From contig CAILXE010000226.1 of assembly GCA_903838095.1 (NCBI GenBank), positions 1-14,992 on the forward strand: a stretch of DNA of 14,992 bases, given 5' to 3'. The position numbers were made by a program, and so were the translations under genes. Shown piece after piece: positions 14,985 to 14,992 of this stretch. Below the pieces are notes generated by a model. It had not been told where the DNA came from. It did no database searches and was given only the letters and a program-made list of their open reading frames with translations. How positions within the stretch are numbered: position 1 is the stretch's first letter; every line of letters starts with the position of its first letter. The stretch is from an uncultured Chlorobiaceae bacterium (lineage in GTDB: Bacteria > Bacteroidota > Chlorobiia > Chlorobiales > Chlorobiaceae).

Positions 14985-14992
14985 ATGTCAGC
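14985..14992 (+). other. Possible start of a next gene, cut by the window edge
   Basis: An ATG at 14985-14987 follows the transporter stop by 26 bp and opens Met-Ser before the window ends. There is no ribosome binding site, and too little sequence to say whether it is a real gene. Confidence 0.15.

Overview
The window reads as chromosomal DNA from a green sulfur bacterium (Chlorobiaceae; Chlorobium/Pelodictyon-like). This rests on the recalled resemblance of the aspartate carbamoyltransferase N-terminus and the outer-membrane porin to Chlorobium proteins; it is an inference that a database search would settle. Nothing in it looks like phage, plasmid or insertion sequence, and I see no CRISPR array, tRNA or rRNA.

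Layout. (1) 18-2708, plus strand: a two-gene unit for the E2 (dihydrolipoamide succinyltransferase) and E3 (dihydrolipoamide dehydrogenase) subunits of a 2-oxoglutarate dehydrogenase complex. The E1 gene is not in the window and may lie just upstream. (2) 2711-8819, minus strand: a complete set of [NiFe]-hydrogenase maturation genes in the order hypA-hypB-hypF-hypC-hypD-hypE, mostly with overlapping or nearly touching ends. It runs head-on into the E3 gene with only 2 bp between the two stop codons. No hydrogenase structural gene is present here. (3) 8820-9200: a 381-bp divergent intergenic region holding several short GC-rich hairpin repeats and a second family of AT-rich repeats. (4) 9201-11058, plus strand: pyrB (pyrimidine synthesis, TTG start), then a DUF1207-like secreted outer-membrane protein. 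(5) 11259-12437: a porin-like beta-barrel protein followed by a textbook rho-independent terminator. (6) 12864-14958: a UspA-type universal stress protein and an MHS-type major facilitator transporter with an approximately 80-residue hydrophilic insertion. The last bases hold a possible start of another gene.

How they work together. HypA and HypB deliver nickel. HypE and HypF make the cyanide ligand from carbamoyl phosphate. HypC and HypD carry the Fe(CN)2CO unit to the hydrogenase large subunit. PyrB uses the same carbamoyl phosphate pool, although its neighbourhood to hyp is divergent and may be chance. The E2/E3 pair implies an oxidative 2-oxoglutarate dehydrogenase, which is notable in a lineage known for running the TCA cycle in reverse through a ferredoxin-dependent enzyme. 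The porin and the MHS transporter could together move small organic acids across outer and inner membranes, but no substrate can be read from sequence.

I found no clear undescribed multi-gene system. The best leads are non-coding: two small repeat families between hypA and pyrB, a shared GGGGGA-n(3-4)-GGTGATATTGTG motif in two distant intergenic regions, and a hairpin straddling the two convergent stop codons.
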